The notes under the pieces are model-generated. The model ran no database searches, was not told where the DNA came from, and saw only the letters and a program-made list of their open reading frames with translations. Shown here one piece after another: positions 1 through 7,008 of a stretch of 64,000 nt of DNA (position 1 is its first letter; each line of letters starts with the position of its first letter). The position numbers and the translations under genes were made by a program. Source of the stretch: Catellatospora sp. KI3 (GTDB taxonomy: Bacteria; Actinomycetota; Actinomycetes; Mycobacteriales; Micromonosporaceae); NCBI RefSeq assembly GCF_029948125.1, contig NZ_JASAMB010000024.1:1-64000 (forward strand), written 5' to 3'.

Positions 1-126
1 CGCGCCCAGGGTCGTGCCCGCACTGGCGGACGGGGCCATGAGGGTGCTGCCCAGCGCGGTCATCGCCGCGAGCATGGTGGCGGCGATCGCCGCCCTGATG
101 ATGCGCCTTCGCTGTGCCGGTCGCAT
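1..126 (-). CDS. Secreted protein, N-terminal part only
   Basis: Only the first 42 codons lie in the window; the gene runs off the left edge. The reading frame opens at ATG 126-124 behind an excellent AGGAGG ribosome site 7-8 nt upstream. The peptide has an Arg-rich n-region, a hydrophobic Ala/Met/Leu core and an Ala-Ser-Ala cleavage motif near residue 35, so it is exported by Sec or Tat. The mature part is not visible, so function is unknown. Two lac-operator-like sites upstream suggest, by inference, that it is a sugar-regulated hydrolase or similar secreted protein. Confidence 0.75.
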   Translation of the reverse strand, partial: MRPAQRRRIIRAAIAATMLAAMTALGSTLMAPSASAGTTLGA

Positions 127-263
127 GCGTGTCCTCCTAGGGAGCGGGGGAGGGTCGGGGCGGCGGCCGGATCCCGGGCGTGGACGCCGACCGCCGAAGA
201 GGCGGCGGTCGGGGGACCCGCGCCGAGGCTGCCCACGCGCGAGATACACCGACCGCCCTGTCG

Positions 264-281
264 AATGTGACCGATAACATT
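264..281. promoter_or_regulatory. LacI-type operator, copy 1
   Basis: AATGTGACCGATAACATT is an 18-bp imperfect palindrome in which seven of nine base pairs match. It is almost identical to a second copy at 420-437 and resembles the E. coli lac operator core (TGTGAGCGGATAACA). It lies 138 bp upstream of the secreted-protein start at 126. The 127-546 gap otherwise holds no gene I can support. Confidence 0.6.
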
Positions 282-419
282 CGCGCCGTCAAGCGATGCG
301 GCGGCATGTCTTACTGCAGCTGTTCCTGCACTGAAGTGCGACTTCTTGGCCACCGTGCGGATAACGGTTTTCTGCTGCACCGGTTTATCGATCCGTTGGC
401 CACTGCGTCCCAGCAGGCA

Positions 420-437
420 AATGTGAGCGATAACATG
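420..437. promoter_or_regulatory. LacI-type operator, copy 2
   Basis: AATGTGAGCGATAACATG differs from the copy at 264-281 at only two positions. The spacing of 156 bp between copies would allow one tetrameric repressor to bridge both sites by looping. The cognate regulator is not obvious in the window. Confidence 0.6.
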
Positions 438-504
438 CATCAGGCGGAGCGGCGGTGCGCCGGGACGCGTCGCCGTGCTCGGGCACGGCACCCGGCGGCC
501 GGGC

Positions 505-535
505 TTGACCTTGTCACAGTGACAAGCCCTGTAAT
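505..535 (+). promoter_or_regulatory. MerR-type promoter with 19-bp spacer and palindromic operator
   Basis: A -35 box TTGACC (505-510) and a -10 box TGTAAT (530-535) are separated by 19 bp, the over-long spacing typical of MerR-activated promoters. The spacer carries the perfect palindrome CTTGTCACAGTGACAAG (510-526). The expected transcription start is near 542, just before the HEAT gene at 556. The MerR protein two genes downstream is the obvious candidate to bind here. Confidence 0.85.
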
Positions 536-555
536 CGGGGCCGGAGGTGATCTGC

Positions 556-1227
556 ATGGCGCAGGAAGACAGGAACGGTCCCGATGTCCGGTGGCGGGCC
601 GCGTTGGAGGCCCCGGCCGCCTCGGTACGGCTGAGCGCGGCGCTGGCCGCCGGTACGGCGCCCGACGCGCAGTACGTCGAGGCGCTGGTGCGGCGGTGTG
701 CGGTGGAGCCGGACTTCTACGTGCGCGACATGCTGACGTGGGCGCTCACCCGGCATGAGGCCTCGTCCACGGTCGACCGGCTGCTGGTCGAGCTGAGGTC
801 CGCGACACCGCAGGCCCGCAGCCAGGCGCTGCACACGCTCTCCAAGATCGGCGACCCGCGGGCCTGGCCCGCGATAACCTCTGAACTGCTGCGCGACGCG
901 GACGACGAGGTCGCCCGCGCCGCCTGGCGGACCGCGGCCGGGCTCGTCCCGCAGGGGCACCGGGCCGCACTCGCCGAGCAGCTGTCGACGCAGTTCAACC
1001 GGGGCGGCCGGGACGTGCAGCTGAGCCTCAGCCGCGCCTTCGCGGCCCTGGGCGAGGCGGCGGCACCCGTCGTCGAACGGGCGAAGGCCGCTCGCGACCC
1101 GGGCGTGCGCGCGCACGCGCTGGCGACCGAGCGGATCATGCAGGACCCCGAGGAGGGATTCGATGGTGCGATCGCGCACGCCCGGCGGACCGTCGCGCTG
1201 CTCGGCGCGCCGATGGTCGAAGGCTGA
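556..1227 (+). CDS. HEAT-repeat protein partnered with MerR regulator
   Basis: This 223-residue soluble protein is built of HEAT-like helical repeats; LVELRSATPQARSQALHTL and SELLRDADDEVARAAWRTA are typical units. It has no signal peptide or membrane segment. ATG 556 is chosen over the in-frame GTG at 547 because GGAGG lies 8 nt before it. It is the first gene of a two-gene operon, six bases ahead of a MerR regulator that itself carries HEAT repeats, and both sit behind the MerR-type promoter. I infer a scaffold or sensor role next to the regulator; no enzymatic motif is seen. Confidence 0.85.
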   Translation: MAQEDRNGPDVRWRAALEAPAASVRLSAALAAGTAPDAQYVEALVRRCAVEPDFYVRDMLTWALTRHEASSTVDRLLVELRSATPQARSQALHTLSKIGDPRAWPAITSELLRDADDEVARAAWRTAAGLVPQGHRAALAEQLSTQFNRGGRDVQLSLSRAFAALGEAAAPVVERAKAARDPGVRAHALATERIMQDPEEGFDGAIAHARRTVALLGAPMVEG

Positions 1228-1233
1228 GCCGGG

Positions 1234-2235
1234 ATGCTGATCGGGGAGGTCTCCGAGCAGTCCGGCATCAGCGCGAGGATGCTGCGCCACTACGACCGGA
1301 TCGGGCTGGTCTCACCGACCGGGCGCACCCACGGCGGCTACCGGCAGTACTCGCAGGACGACGTCCGCCGCCTCTTCCACGTCGAAGGGCTGCGCTCACT
1401 GGGGCTGAGCCTCCAGGAGATCGCGGACGTGCTCGCGGACCTCTCCTTCAGCCCGGCGACGATGGTCGAGCAGCTCATCGCCCGTACGCACGACCGCCTC
1501 GCCCGGGAGCAGGAGCTGCTGCACCGGCTGGGGCAGGTGCGGGCCAGCGATCCGGACGCGTGGTCGGACGTGCTGCGCACGATCAGCCTCGTGCGCGGCC
1601 TCGACGACCAGAGCCCGTCGGCGCGGCAGCGCCTCGTGCTGTCGCTGCCCGAACGGGGCGACGGTGACGCCGCCGTGCTGGCCGAGGCGGTCCTGAACGA
1701 GGACGACGCCAACGTCGCCGGTGCGCTGCAGTGGGCCCTCGCGCGCACGGGCGAGGGTGCGATCCCGATCCTGGCCGCAGCGCTGCAGTCGCCCGAGGCC
1801 GCGCGGCGGCACCGGGCGCTCGCGGCGCTGGCGAAGATCGACTCACCGCGCGCGGGTGAGGCCCTCGCCGAGGCGTACCGGCATCCTGATCCGCTGGTCA
1901 GCGCACGCGCCACGCTCGCCCGCGGCCGGCGCGGCACCGCCGATGCCGTCCCGGGGCTCGCCGCCCTCGTCGTGAACGGTCCCGACGACGTCGAGGCCGC
2001 CGAGGTGCTGGCACTGCTCGCCACCCGGTACGGGCTGGCCGAGGACGTCACCCGCGCCGTCCAGGGCGAACTCGCCACCGCCGAGGTCTCGGCCCGCCAG
2101 CGCCTCACCGTTGCCCTGGCGGAGATACCCGGGCCGCTCGCCCGGGCGACCCTCACCGCCCTGCTCGACGATCAGGACAAGCGGGTCTCCCTCACCGCGC
2201 GCTTCGTGCTCGGCACCCGCCCGTCCGACCTCTGA
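1234..2235 (+). CDS. MerR-family transcriptional regulator with C-terminal HEAT repeats
   Basis: Residues 1-70 form a classic MerR winged-helix domain (MLIGEVSEQSGISARMLRHY, then the wing with GGYRQY), followed by a dimerisation helix to about residue 125. Residues about 130-333 are HEAT-like repeats instead of the usual small ligand-binding pocket. MerR proteins twist over-spaced promoters to activate them, and such a promoter with a palindrome lies at 505-535, so autoregulation of this operon is likely. The HEAT C-terminus suggests sensing by protein contact rather than a small drug; that part is inference. Confidence 0.9.
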   Translation: MLIGEVSEQSGISARMLRHYDRIGLVSPTGRTHGGYRQYSQDDVRRLFHVEGLRSLGLSLQEIADVLADLSFSPATMVEQLIARTHDRLAREQELLHRLGQVRASDPDAWSDVLRTISLVRGLDDQSPSARQRLVLSLPERGDGDAAVLAEAVLNEDDANVAGALQWALARTGEGAIPILAAALQSPEAARRHRALAALAKIDSPRAGEALAEAYRHPDPLVSARATLARGRRGTADAVPGLAALVVNGPDDVEAAEVLALLATRYGLAEDVTRAVQGELATAEVSARQRLTVALAEIPGPLARATLTALLDDQDKRVSLTARFVLGTRPSDL

Positions 2236-2255
2236 CCGCGCCGGACCGGGGTGTC

Positions 2256-2285
2256 GGGGCGGGCGGCGCGGTGGCCGCCCGCCCC
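2256..2285. terminator. Bidirectional hairpin terminator
   Basis: A 12-bp perfect GC stem with a 6-nt loop (arms 2256-2267 and 2274-2285) lies between the convergent MerR and M4 peptidase genes. There is no T-tract, as is usual in actinomycetes. Confidence 0.75.
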
Positions 2286-2298
2286 TGCGGTGCACGGG

Positions 2299-3843
2299 CT
2301 ACGGGCAGGTCGGCTCGCCAGCCTGGGCCGGCACGCTGACCGCGTTCCACGCCGCCTTGACGGCGTTGAACTCCACGCAGCTGCCCGGGTACTGGCTCTT
2401 GGCCGCGGTCAGCGTCCAGAGCCGGTACTTGAGGTAGCTGCTGGAGCTGGTCTTCATCAGCATCGCGCCGTAGAAGATCTTCGTGGCCTTCTGGATGCCG
2501 ATGCCGGTGACGGTGGTGTTGTTGCAGGTCGGGCTCACCGGCTGGCCGGAGGCGTTGCTGCCGACGGCGAGCAGGTAGAACCAGTGGTTGCCCGGACCGG
2601 CCGCCGCGTGCACCTCAGTGCTCGGGATGCTGCTGGAGTAGCAGTTCGGGTGGCCCTTCAGCGACGGGTTGTACATGTTGCGGATCGGGCCGCTGCCGGA
2701 CAGGTTGATCTCCTCGCCGACCAGGTAGTCGGCCGGGTCGTTGGGGTTGGCCGCGTACGCCTCGGTGGCCGCGCCGAAGACGTCGGCGACGAACTCCTGG
2801 GTGCCGCTGCGCGAGATGCCGCCGGGGGTGGTGTCATCCACGCCGTGGCCCATCTCGTGCGCGATGACGTCGGTGGCGCCGATCCAGGAACCGGCGCTGT
2901 TCTTGCCGATCTGCACCTGCGTACCGTCGTAGTAGGCGTTGAGCTGGTTCAGGCCCACCCGGATCGGCCAGGCACCGCCCGAGCCGTTCATGCCGTTGCG
3001 GCCCAGCCACGCGCTGAGCATGGCGGCTTCCTTCTCGGCGCCGTAGAGCGCGTCGACGCAGCCGGTCTCCCGGTTGCTGCCCACGCCGTTGCCCCAGACG
3101 TCGTCGGACCCGGTGAAGGTCACGTTGCCGGTCGCGTTCTGGCACGGCATGTTGGTGGTGTTCGGGCTCGACAGGGAGTACGTGCTGCCGCTGAGCTTGG
3201 TCGCGACGGTGACCGTGCCCTCCCAGTTGCCGTTGCCCGTGCCGCTGACGACGCGCTCGAGCTTGTCGAGCACCGCGCCGGTCTTGGCGTCGACGGTGAC
3301 GGTCAGGCGGCTGTGGCCCTCGGCGCCGGTGCCGACGACGGTGGTCTGCCAGGCCAGCTTGGCCGTGCCGGTCAGCGCGGACACGACGAGCCGGGTGCTC
3401 TCCACGGCGGTGACCTTGGTCAGCTGCTTGCGGGCCGTACGCTCGGCGGCCGCCGCCGTGATCGTGGCCTTGGTGTCGACCGTGCCGATCCGGTTCTGCT
3501 GCGCGAGCGAGGTGAACACGACCTGGCCGGCCGCGTCGGTGACGACGACGAAGTCGCCGCCGACCACGGGCAGGCCCTGGTAGGTCCGCTCGTAGGGAAC
3601 GTAGGTCAGGCCGTTCGAGGCGACCGCGCCGCGCTGGGCGTACGTCTCGCCGGCGCTGGCCAGGATGGCGTCGGGCCGGCTGGTCACCAGGGCGTCCGCG
3701 CTGGCGGCGGCCGCCTGCAGCGGGCTCGGCGACGGCGCGGACGACTGGACCGGGGCGCTGTTGGCCGGGCTGGTGGCCGCGGACACCAGCACGAAGGCCG
3801 CGACCAAGCTGGTCGCGGCCAGGTGCCGTTTGCGGATCTTCAC
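2299..3843 (-). CDS. Secreted M4-family (thermolysin-like) zinc metallopeptidase
   Basis: This 514-residue pre-pro-protease begins at GTG 3843 with GGAGG 6-7 nt upstream; the frame stays open further but without a start signal. It has a signal peptide (about residues 1-30), then an FTP/PepSY propeptide that keeps the enzyme inactive during export, and the catalytic domain from about residue 210. The zinc site is visible: HEMGH at about residue 329, the third ligand Glu in QEFVAD, and the later NHWFYL histidine that stabilises the transition state. It would degrade extracellular protein. The gene stands alone and faces the MerR operon across a terminator. Confidence 0.95.
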   Translation of the reverse strand: MKIRKRHLAATSLVAAFVLVSAATSPANSAPVQSSAPSPSPLQAAAASADALVTSRPDAILASAGETYAQRGAVASNGLTYVPYERTYQGLPVVGGDFVVVTDAAGQVVFTSLAQQNRIGTVDTKATITAAAAERTARKQLTKVTAVESTRLVVSALTGTAKLAWQTTVVGTGAEGHSRLTVTVDAKTGAVLDKLERVVSGTGNGNWEGTVTVATKLSGSTYSLSSPNTTNMPCQNATGNVTFTGSDDVWGNGVGSNRETGCVDALYGAEKEAAMLSAWLGRNGMNGSGGAWPIRVGLNQLNAYYDGTQVQIGKNSAGSWIGATDVIAHEMGHGVDDTTPGGISRSGTQEFVADVFGAATEAYAANPNDPADYLVGEEINLSGSGPIRNMYNPSLKGHPNCYSSSIPSTEVHAAAGPGNHWFYLLAVGSNASGQPVSPTCNNTTVTGIGIQKATKIFYGAMLMKTSSSSYLKYRLWTLTAAKSQYPGSCVEFNAVKAAWNAVSVPAQAGEPTCP

Positions 3844-3988
3844 GTCTTCCTCCCTCGGCGTGGCTGGGGGTGTAGCCACTGACCGATGTTTATATCGAAG
3901 AATGTCACTTGGCGAAAGATGTTTCCGGCGATGTGCCGCCAGTGCGCCGCCGGGGCGGTGAACTTGGCACGCCCGGTTAGGTAAGGCA

Positions 3989-4018
3989 TTGATAATCTTA
4001 TGTGTTTGCTTGTATGCG
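3989..4018 (+). promoter_or_regulatory. Probable promoter of small secreted protein
   Basis: A -35-like TTGATA (3989-3994) and a -10-like TATGCG (4013-4018) are spaced 18 bp, in a locally AT-rich stretch ending 20 bp before the GTG start at 4039. Confidence 0.45.
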
Positions 4019-4038
4019 TCGCTGTGATCGGAGTTCCT

Positions 4039-4275
4039 GTGAAGCTCAGACTCGCGTTTCCCGTCGCCGCCGCCGCGGGGCTGCTCGGCACCGCGGTCGC
4101 GCTGCCGACGGCCGCCCACGCCGCCGGCGTGCTGTACGGCTACTACCAAGACCGCGCGGGCTGCATAGCCGCCGGTGAGGCGGGCAAGTACGACACCGGC
4201 GACGGCGAAGCCATGTGGAGCTGGTACTCCTGCATCCGCGAGAGCAACGGCTACTGGGCGCTCTACGTCGACTGA
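4039..4275 (+). CDS. Small secreted cysteine-containing protein
   Basis: The predicted precursor has 78 residues. GTG 4039 is preferred to the upstream in-frame ATG because it directly precedes a standard signal peptide (VKLRLAFPVAAAAGLL, cleaved after an Ala-His-Ala motif) and has GGAG about 6 nt upstream. The mature peptide is about 50 residues, acidic and rich in Tyr, Trp and Gly, with two cysteines (in DRAGCIAA and WYSCIR) that could form one disulfide. Similar short secreted peptides occur in actinomycetes without known function. I cannot assign a role. Confidence 0.7.
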   Translation: MKLRLAFPVAAAAGLLGTAVALPTAAHAAGVLYGYYQDRAGCIAAGEAGKYDTGDGEAMWSWYSCIRESNGYWALYVD

Positions 4276-4322
4276 CCACCTCGCGGGCCGTCCACGTCGC
4301 CCCGCGGCACTAGGGTGTCGGC

Positions 4323-5102
4323 ATGGAACCCGCCGAACGACTCCGGCATGCCTCCTCATTCGGCGCGGCGGCCACCGCCTACGCCGAACACCGCCCGGAC
4401 TACGCGCCAGCCGCGGTGCGCTGGGCGATCGAGCCCGCGCCCGGCGCGCGGGTGCTCGACCTCGGTGCCGGGACCGGCAAGCTCACCGCCGCGCTGGCTT
4501 CGGTGAGCGCCGACGTCACCGCGGTGGAGCCCGACCCGGCGATGCTGGCCGAGCTGCGTCGCCGACTGCCCGACGTCCGTGCCCTGGCGGGCAGCGCCGA
4601 GGCGATCCCGCTGCCGGACGCCTCCGTCGACGTCGTGCTGGCGGGCAACGCCATGCACTGGTTCGACATGGCCGTCGCGGGACCCGAGATCGCCCGGGTG
4701 CTCACGCCCGGCGGGATCCTGGCCGGACTGTGGAACACCGTGGACGACCGGATCGACTGGGTCGCCGGATTGGCGCGGGTGGCCGGCGGCGCCGCGATCG
4801 GGCCGCGCGACACGCCTGCCGCCTGGCGTGCGGCGACCGCCCGCGCACACCTGCCGAGCGACGGCGCGGCCGCGCGGTTCGGCTCCGCCGAGCAGGCCGA
4901 GTTCCCGCACGGACAGCGCCGCACCGCGCAGTCCCTGGCCGAGACGCTGGCGACCAGGGCGGGAATGCTGGTCATGCCGGAGCCGGAGCGGGCAGCCGGC
5001 CTCGCCCGCATCCGCGACTTCCTGGCCGGGCGGCCGGAGACCGCCGACGGCGAGTTCACCCTCCCGATGCTGACCTGCGTGCTGCGCACCCGCCGCTTGT
5101 AA
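4323..5102 (+). CDS. Class I SAM-dependent methyltransferase
   Basis: A 259-residue soluble enzyme. The N-terminal half is a Rossmann methyltransferase fold: motif I VLDLGAGTGKL at about residues 45-55, the acidic end of strand 2 (VEPDP), and the GNAMHWFD region typical of the methyltransferase type-11 family. The C-terminal third is helical and probably forms the substrate pocket. ATG 4323 starts a few bases after a likely -10 TAGGGT, so the transcript may be nearly leaderless. The substrate is unknown, and the neighbours do not indicate a pathway. Confidence 0.88.
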   Translation: MEPAERLRHASSFGAAATAYAEHRPDYAPAAVRWAIEPAPGARVLDLGAGTGKLTAALASVSADVTAVEPDPAMLAELRRRLPDVRALAGSAEAIPLPDASVDVVLAGNAMHWFDMAVAGPEIARVLTPGGILAGLWNTVDDRIDWVAGLARVAGGAAIGPRDTPAAWRAATARAHLPSDGAAARFGSAEQAEFPHGQRRTAQSLAETLATRAGMLVMPEPERAAGLARIRDFLAGRPETADGEFTLPMLTCVLRTRRL

Positions 5103-5150
5103 GCCGCCCGTGCGTGGTGGCAGGGCCGGCGGAGGTCGGGGTGCGCCTCG

Positions 5151-5167
5151 CGTTTAGACTGCGCCCC
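5151..5167 (+). promoter_or_regulatory. Conserved promoter block of tRNA-like gene 1
   Basis: The 20 nt ending at the tRNA-like stem (5151-5170) recur before the second tRNA-like gene (5871-5890) with only two differences. Both contain TAGACT, a plausible -10 box (5155-5160), placing the transcript start at or just before the acceptor-type stem. No strong -35 is visible. Confidence 0.5.
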
Positions 5168-5171
5168 GAGC

Positions 5172-5244
5172 GGGACCGTAGTGCAGAAGTCGTCACGCCT
5201 CACTCTCACTGGGGACCACGTCGGTGCGAATCCGACCGGTCCCG
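5172..5244 (+). tRNA. tRNA-like gene 1, anticodon CTC (Glu-type)
   Basis: The sequence folds into a full cloverleaf. The acceptor stem is GGGACCG/CGGTCCC, followed by T8 A9, a 3-bp D stem with a 10-nt loop, an anticodon stem 5198-5202/5210-5214 with loop CTCTCAC (anticodon CTC), a 5-nt variable region, and a 5-bp T stem with loop TGCGAAT. CCA is not encoded. The acceptor stem continues outward by four more pairs (GAGC/GCTC, 5168-5171 and 5244-5247), giving 11 bp. Oddities are G at T-loop position 55, no GG pair in the D loop, and a discriminator G that could pair. It is a paralogue of the gene at 5892. Its function may not be ordinary translation. Confidence 0.7.
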
Positions 5245-5292
5245 CTCCCCATCAGACGGAGGACAGCCATACCCGCGCATCCTGACACCGCC

Positions 5293-5862
5293 GTGCCGAG
5301 CTGGCCGCTGGTGCGGGTGCGCTGCCTCGGCGTCTGGCACGGGATGCAGGTGAGCGGCGGACGGCTGGTCACCCACGCGCACAGTGACCAGGAGATATCC
5401 AGGGAGCTGGCGCTCAGCGGACTGGGCGGTCCGATCCGGGGCTGCGCCGCCGTCGTGAAGACCTGGCGCACCGGCTACGGCCGCCTGCCCAACCAGCTGC
5501 GCCGCCAGCGCAACGAGCTGTTCCGAGCCGCCCGGGACGGCGACACCGACACGGTCCTGGCGATGATCGACGCGGGCTTCGACGCCACCGTCGTCGACGG
5601 ACTCGGCGCCACGCTGCTGCACGTGCTGCCGCACCTCGACCATGAACGCCTGCTGCCGCTGCTGCTCGCGGCCGGACTGGCGGTGAACGGGCCGGACAAG
5701 GCGGGCGAGACGCCCCTGCACCACGCGTACGCGGCAAGTTCCCGCGCCGTTGTCGCGGCGCTGTACGCGGCGGGTGCCGACACCTCCGCCAGGGACTCGC
5801 TCGGCCGGGTTCCGGCTGAGCGCAGCCCGCTGTCGGTGCGCCCATCGGCGCACTGGATGTAG
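5293..5862 (+). CDS. Ankyrin-repeat protein between the two tRNA-like genes
   Basis: The protein has about 189 residues and is soluble. Residues 1-65 form an unrecognised N-terminal domain (RVRCLGVWHGMQVSGGRLV, then GGPIRGCAAVVKTWRTG). Residues about 66-180 contain two to three ankyrin repeats (ELFRAARDGDTDTVLAMIDAG; GETPLHHAYAASSRAVVAAL), which mediate protein contacts. The start is uncertain: GTG 5293 has no ribosome site, while the only good GGAGG (5258-5262) sits 6 nt before an in-frame ATA at 5269. The gene fills the space between the two tRNA-like genes, 13 bp short of the second promoter block, so a joint function is likely. No catalytic motif is seen. Confidence 0.8.
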   Translation: MPSWPLVRVRCLGVWHGMQVSGGRLVTHAHSDQEISRELALSGLGGPIRGCAAVVKTWRTGYGRLPNQLRRQRNELFRAARDGDTDTVLAMIDAGFDATVVDGLGATLLHVLPHLDHERLLPLLLAAGLAVNGPDKAGETPLHHAYAASSRAVVAALYAAGADTSARDSLGRVPAERSPLSVRPSAHWM

Positions 5863-5870
5863 GACCCGGG

Positions 5871-5885
5871 CGATTAGACTGCGCC
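5871..5885 (+). promoter_or_regulatory. Conserved promoter block of tRNA-like gene 2
   Basis: This repeats the block before the first tRNA-like gene, again with TAGACT as the probable -10 box (5875-5880). It begins 9 bp after the ankyrin stop codon, so the second RNA probably has its own promoter. Confidence 0.5.
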
Positions 5886-5891
5886 GCGAGC

Positions 5892-5964
5892 GGGACCGTA
5901 GCGCAGAAGTCGTCGCGTCCCACTGCAAATGGGAAGGACGCCGGTGCGAATCCGGCCGGTCCCG
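5892..5964 (+). tRNA. tRNA-like gene 2, anticodon GCA (Cys-type)
   Basis: The cloverleaf has the same architecture as the gene at 5172, with identical acceptor stem, D loop and T loop, but its anticodon loop is CTGCAAA (anticodon GCA). Differences from copy 1 fall in stems and keep pairing: D stem T-A becomes C-G, anticodon stem C-G becomes T-A, and T stem T-A becomes C-G. The outer helix extends to 13 bp (5886-5898 with 5957-5969). CCA is not encoded. The discriminator is G, not the U expected for cysteine tRNA, so normal CysRS charging is doubtful. Confidence 0.7.
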
Positions 5965-5988
5965 CTCGCCCTGGACGGTCGGGGCGGG

Positions 5989-6267
5989 TCAGTCGATCTG
6001 CTCGCCGTTGATGACGGCGCGCGCCACCGCGCGCAGCCGCGCCTCGTCGGGCTCGAAACCTTCGGCGATGTCGGGGTGCAGCGCGGCACGCGCCTCGGTC
6101 AGGAGCATGTCGGCGACCTCCTGCTCACTCTGACCGGTGTAGCGCTCCGCCACCGTCGCCGCGGCCAGCTTCAGCGCCGACGACAGCTGGTCCTCCAGCG
6201 GCTCCTGGAGCTTGCGCTCGACCGTGTTGAGCTCGTCCCGGTCGAGGGACACCCGTACGTGGGTCAT
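5989..6267 (-). CDS. Small hypothetical protein
   Basis: A 92-residue, acidic, mostly helical soluble protein. The second ATG (6267) is chosen because AAAGG lies 7 nt before it; another ATG at 6273 is in frame. Sequence such as EDQLSSALKLAAATVAERYTG and EVADMLLTEARAALHPD suggests a helical bundle. There is no signal peptide and no recognised domain. It ends 22 bp from the second tRNA-like gene on the opposite strand, so it could belong to that locus or simply be its neighbour. Confidence 0.65.
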   Translation of the reverse strand: MTHVRVSLDRDELNTVERKLQEPLEDQLSSALKLAAATVAERYTGQSEQEVADMLLTEARAALHPDIAEGFEPDEARLRAVARAVINGEQID

Positions 6268-6446
6268 GGTCATGCCTTTCGTGCCGCGCTGGAACCGCTC
6301 TGCTTGTCAACGAGCGCGTCATACCCACGGCGACGGCGTCCTACCGTGCTGTCGGCGCACCCGCTGAACGGAGGTTCCCGGACGGGGCCCCGGGCAGTAC
6401 ATTGCACGGAATTCGATCAACCCAGCATCGAGCTAGGACCACCCTC

Positions 6447-6944
6447 ATGCCAGCGAACCTGCCCCTGCGCGAACGCCGGATCGACGTCTTCTTCGCGGTC
6501 GTGTTCAGCGTCTTCACCATCACCTCGCTGATCTCCGACCTGATGCCGACGCTCGGCTTCGACTTCAGCAGCCCGTCGGACAACTTCATCCTCAACTCGA
6601 ACCACTGGTACGCCCACGACACCGATCCGCTGTTCATGCACCCGCCGGTGTGGATGCGGATCGTCACCGGCCTGTCCGCGCTGGTCTACATGCCGTTCTA
6701 CCTGGTGCTGGTGTACGCGCTGATCCGCGGTCGCAACTGGATCCAGCTTCCGGCGGTCATCTACGCGACCATGATCTCGACGATCACGGGCGTCATCGTG
6801 TTCGGCGTCGAGTTCTTCGGCGAGCCGCAGTGGCAGACCCCGAACCCGGCCAAGTTCCTTGCCTTCAACCTGCCGTACGTGCTGCTCCCGCTGCTGCTCC
6901 TGGTGCGGATGCGCAAGCCGGAGCCGTTCACACGCCGGTTCTGA
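6447..6944 (+). CDS. EXPERA-domain (TMEM97/EBP-like) membrane protein
   Basis: A 165-residue integral membrane protein with four hydrophobic helices, at about residues 8-30, 60-90, 95-120 and 135-155. The TSLISDLMPTLG segment in the first helix and the conserved HWYA and DPLFM region match the EXPERA fold shared by emopamil-binding protein and TMEM97, which bind sterol-like or other hydrophobic ligands. ATG 6447 has AGGA about 9 nt upstream and starts right at the domain. The bacterial function is unknown. It is monocistronic and ends at a terminator shared with the cutinase gene. Confidence 0.8.
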   Translation: MPANLPLRERRIDVFFAVVFSVFTITSLISDLMPTLGFDFSSPSDNFILNSNHWYAHDTDPLFMHPPVWMRIVTGLSALVYMPFYLVLVYALIRGRNWIQLPAVIYATMISTITGVIVFGVEFFGEPQWQTPNPAKFLAFNLPYVLLPLLLLVRMRKPEPFTRRF

Positions 6945-6961
6945 CCGGCCGCCGAACGGAG

Positions 6962-6992
6962 AAGGCCGCCCCGGTGTGCCCGAGGCGGCCTT
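6962..6992. terminator. Bidirectional hairpin terminator
   Basis: A 9-bp perfect stem (6962-6970 with 6984-6992) around a 13-nt loop lies between two convergent genes; it is followed by T residues on the + strand. Confidence 0.8.
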
Positions 6993-7008
6993 TGCGAACG
7001 GGAGCCGG

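Noticed and set aside
5168-5969. Ankyrin gene as cargo of an integrative element bounded by duplicated tRNA attachment sites
   Set aside because: Attachment-site repeats are identical blocks, usually the tRNA 3' end. Here differences are spread through the molecule and compensated in stems, and there is no integrase.
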